From Acidobacteriota bacterium (lineage in GTDB: Bacteria > Acidobacteriota > Blastocatellia > UBA7656), in the NCBI GenBank assembly GCA_016201275.1, contig JACQDB010000151.1:1-33236 (forward strand): 33,236 nt of DNA. The letters are read 5' to 3'. The notes beneath the pieces are model-generated. The model had not been told where the DNA came from and did not search any database. It worked only from the letters and a program-made list of their open reading frames with translations. This document shows, one piece after another, positions 33,185 to 33,236 of this stretch. Positions within the stretch are counted from its first letter, which is position 1; each line of letters opens with the position of its first letter. The position numbers were made by a program, and so were the translations under genes.

Positions 33185-33236
33185 TTGCCCAAGAAAAAAT
33201 ACATCGTTGAGTTAACCGAGGAGGAGCGCGATGAAC
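33101..33236 (+). mobile_element. IS630-like insertion sequence, 5' end (cut by window edge)
   Basis: The transposase start at 33185 is preceded by a leader of about 80 bases with TAGTCAGTCC at 33101-33110. IS630-type elements insert at TA dinucleotides, so TA at 33101-33102 is a plausible junction. The other terminal repeat is outside the window, so the boundary is inferred. Confidence 0.4.
33185..33236 (+). CDS. IS630-family transposase, N-terminal fragment
   Basis: From TTG 33185 the frame reads MPKKKYIVELTEEERDE and runs off the right edge. The string KYIVELTEEER is the characteristic start of IS630/Tc1-type transposases. AAGGAG lies about 11 bases upstream. Only 17 codons are visible, so intactness cannot be judged. 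Confidence 0.65.
   Translation, partial: MPKKKYIVELTEEERDE

Overview
This 33.2 kb window is a bacterial chromosome segment with many paralogous-looking secreted and envelope genes. It contains no rRNA, tRNA or CRISPR array that I can see. Gene content points to Acidobacteriota, probably class Blastocatellia. The clues are a secreted VWA-domain protein of the type common in that phylum, several TonB and TPR proteins, a KdpDE pair lacking kdpFABC, TrmFO, and moderately GC-rich coding regions separated by AT-richer spacers. This placement is inference from gene families, not a database result. Both edges are cut through insertion sequences: an IS5-type transposase start at the left and an IS630-type transposase start at the right.

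Layout. 1-140: IS5-like end. 232-933: GDSL esterase lipoprotein. 934-2638: a long gene-poor stretch with three consecutive hairpins, a likely decayed reading frame and one small gene on the minus strand. 2639-7768: a MoxR ATPase, DUF58 protein and TgpA-like transglutaminase set. 7883-9281: a cyclase-family hydrolase and a KDPG-aldolase-like protein that has lost its Schiff-base lysine. 9659-11065: a glycine-zipper protein and a secreted protein with a carboxypeptidase-regulatory-like end. 11129-13177 (minus): a papain-like protease fused to an alpha/beta hydrolase. 13572-15912: an ABC exporter and a cupin. 15940-18331 (minus): KdpE-like regulator and KdpD-like kinase. 18643-21509: a divergent unit of a 48-residue membrane protein, a zinc-ribbon protein and a large APC-type permease. 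21876-24149: two small genes and a D-threonine-aldolase/D-serine-dehydratase-like PLP enzyme. 24243-26117 (minus): a TonB-C/TPR protein. 26535-30404: TrmFO, a VWA protein and an M19 dipeptidase. 30569-31591 (minus): a TonB-like protein. 31859-32884: an LLM-class oxidoreductase. The right end is an IS630-like element.

How the genes work together. MoxR, DUF58 and TgpA are a recurrent set in which the ATPase is thought to act on membrane-associated partners. The KdpD/KdpE pair faces a three-gene unit whose upstream region carries a TTTATA-N5-TTTATC motif resembling the E. coli KdpE site. I propose that unit is a KdpDE-controlled, possibly potassium-related transport system that replaces kdpFABC; this is the most interesting candidate system in the window. 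Several genes (232, 10109, 26535) have promoter-like hexamers directly before the start codon and no Shine-Dalgarno sequence, suggesting leaderless transcripts. A 29-base palindromic sequence occurs three times between 7761 and 10920, once inside a coding region.
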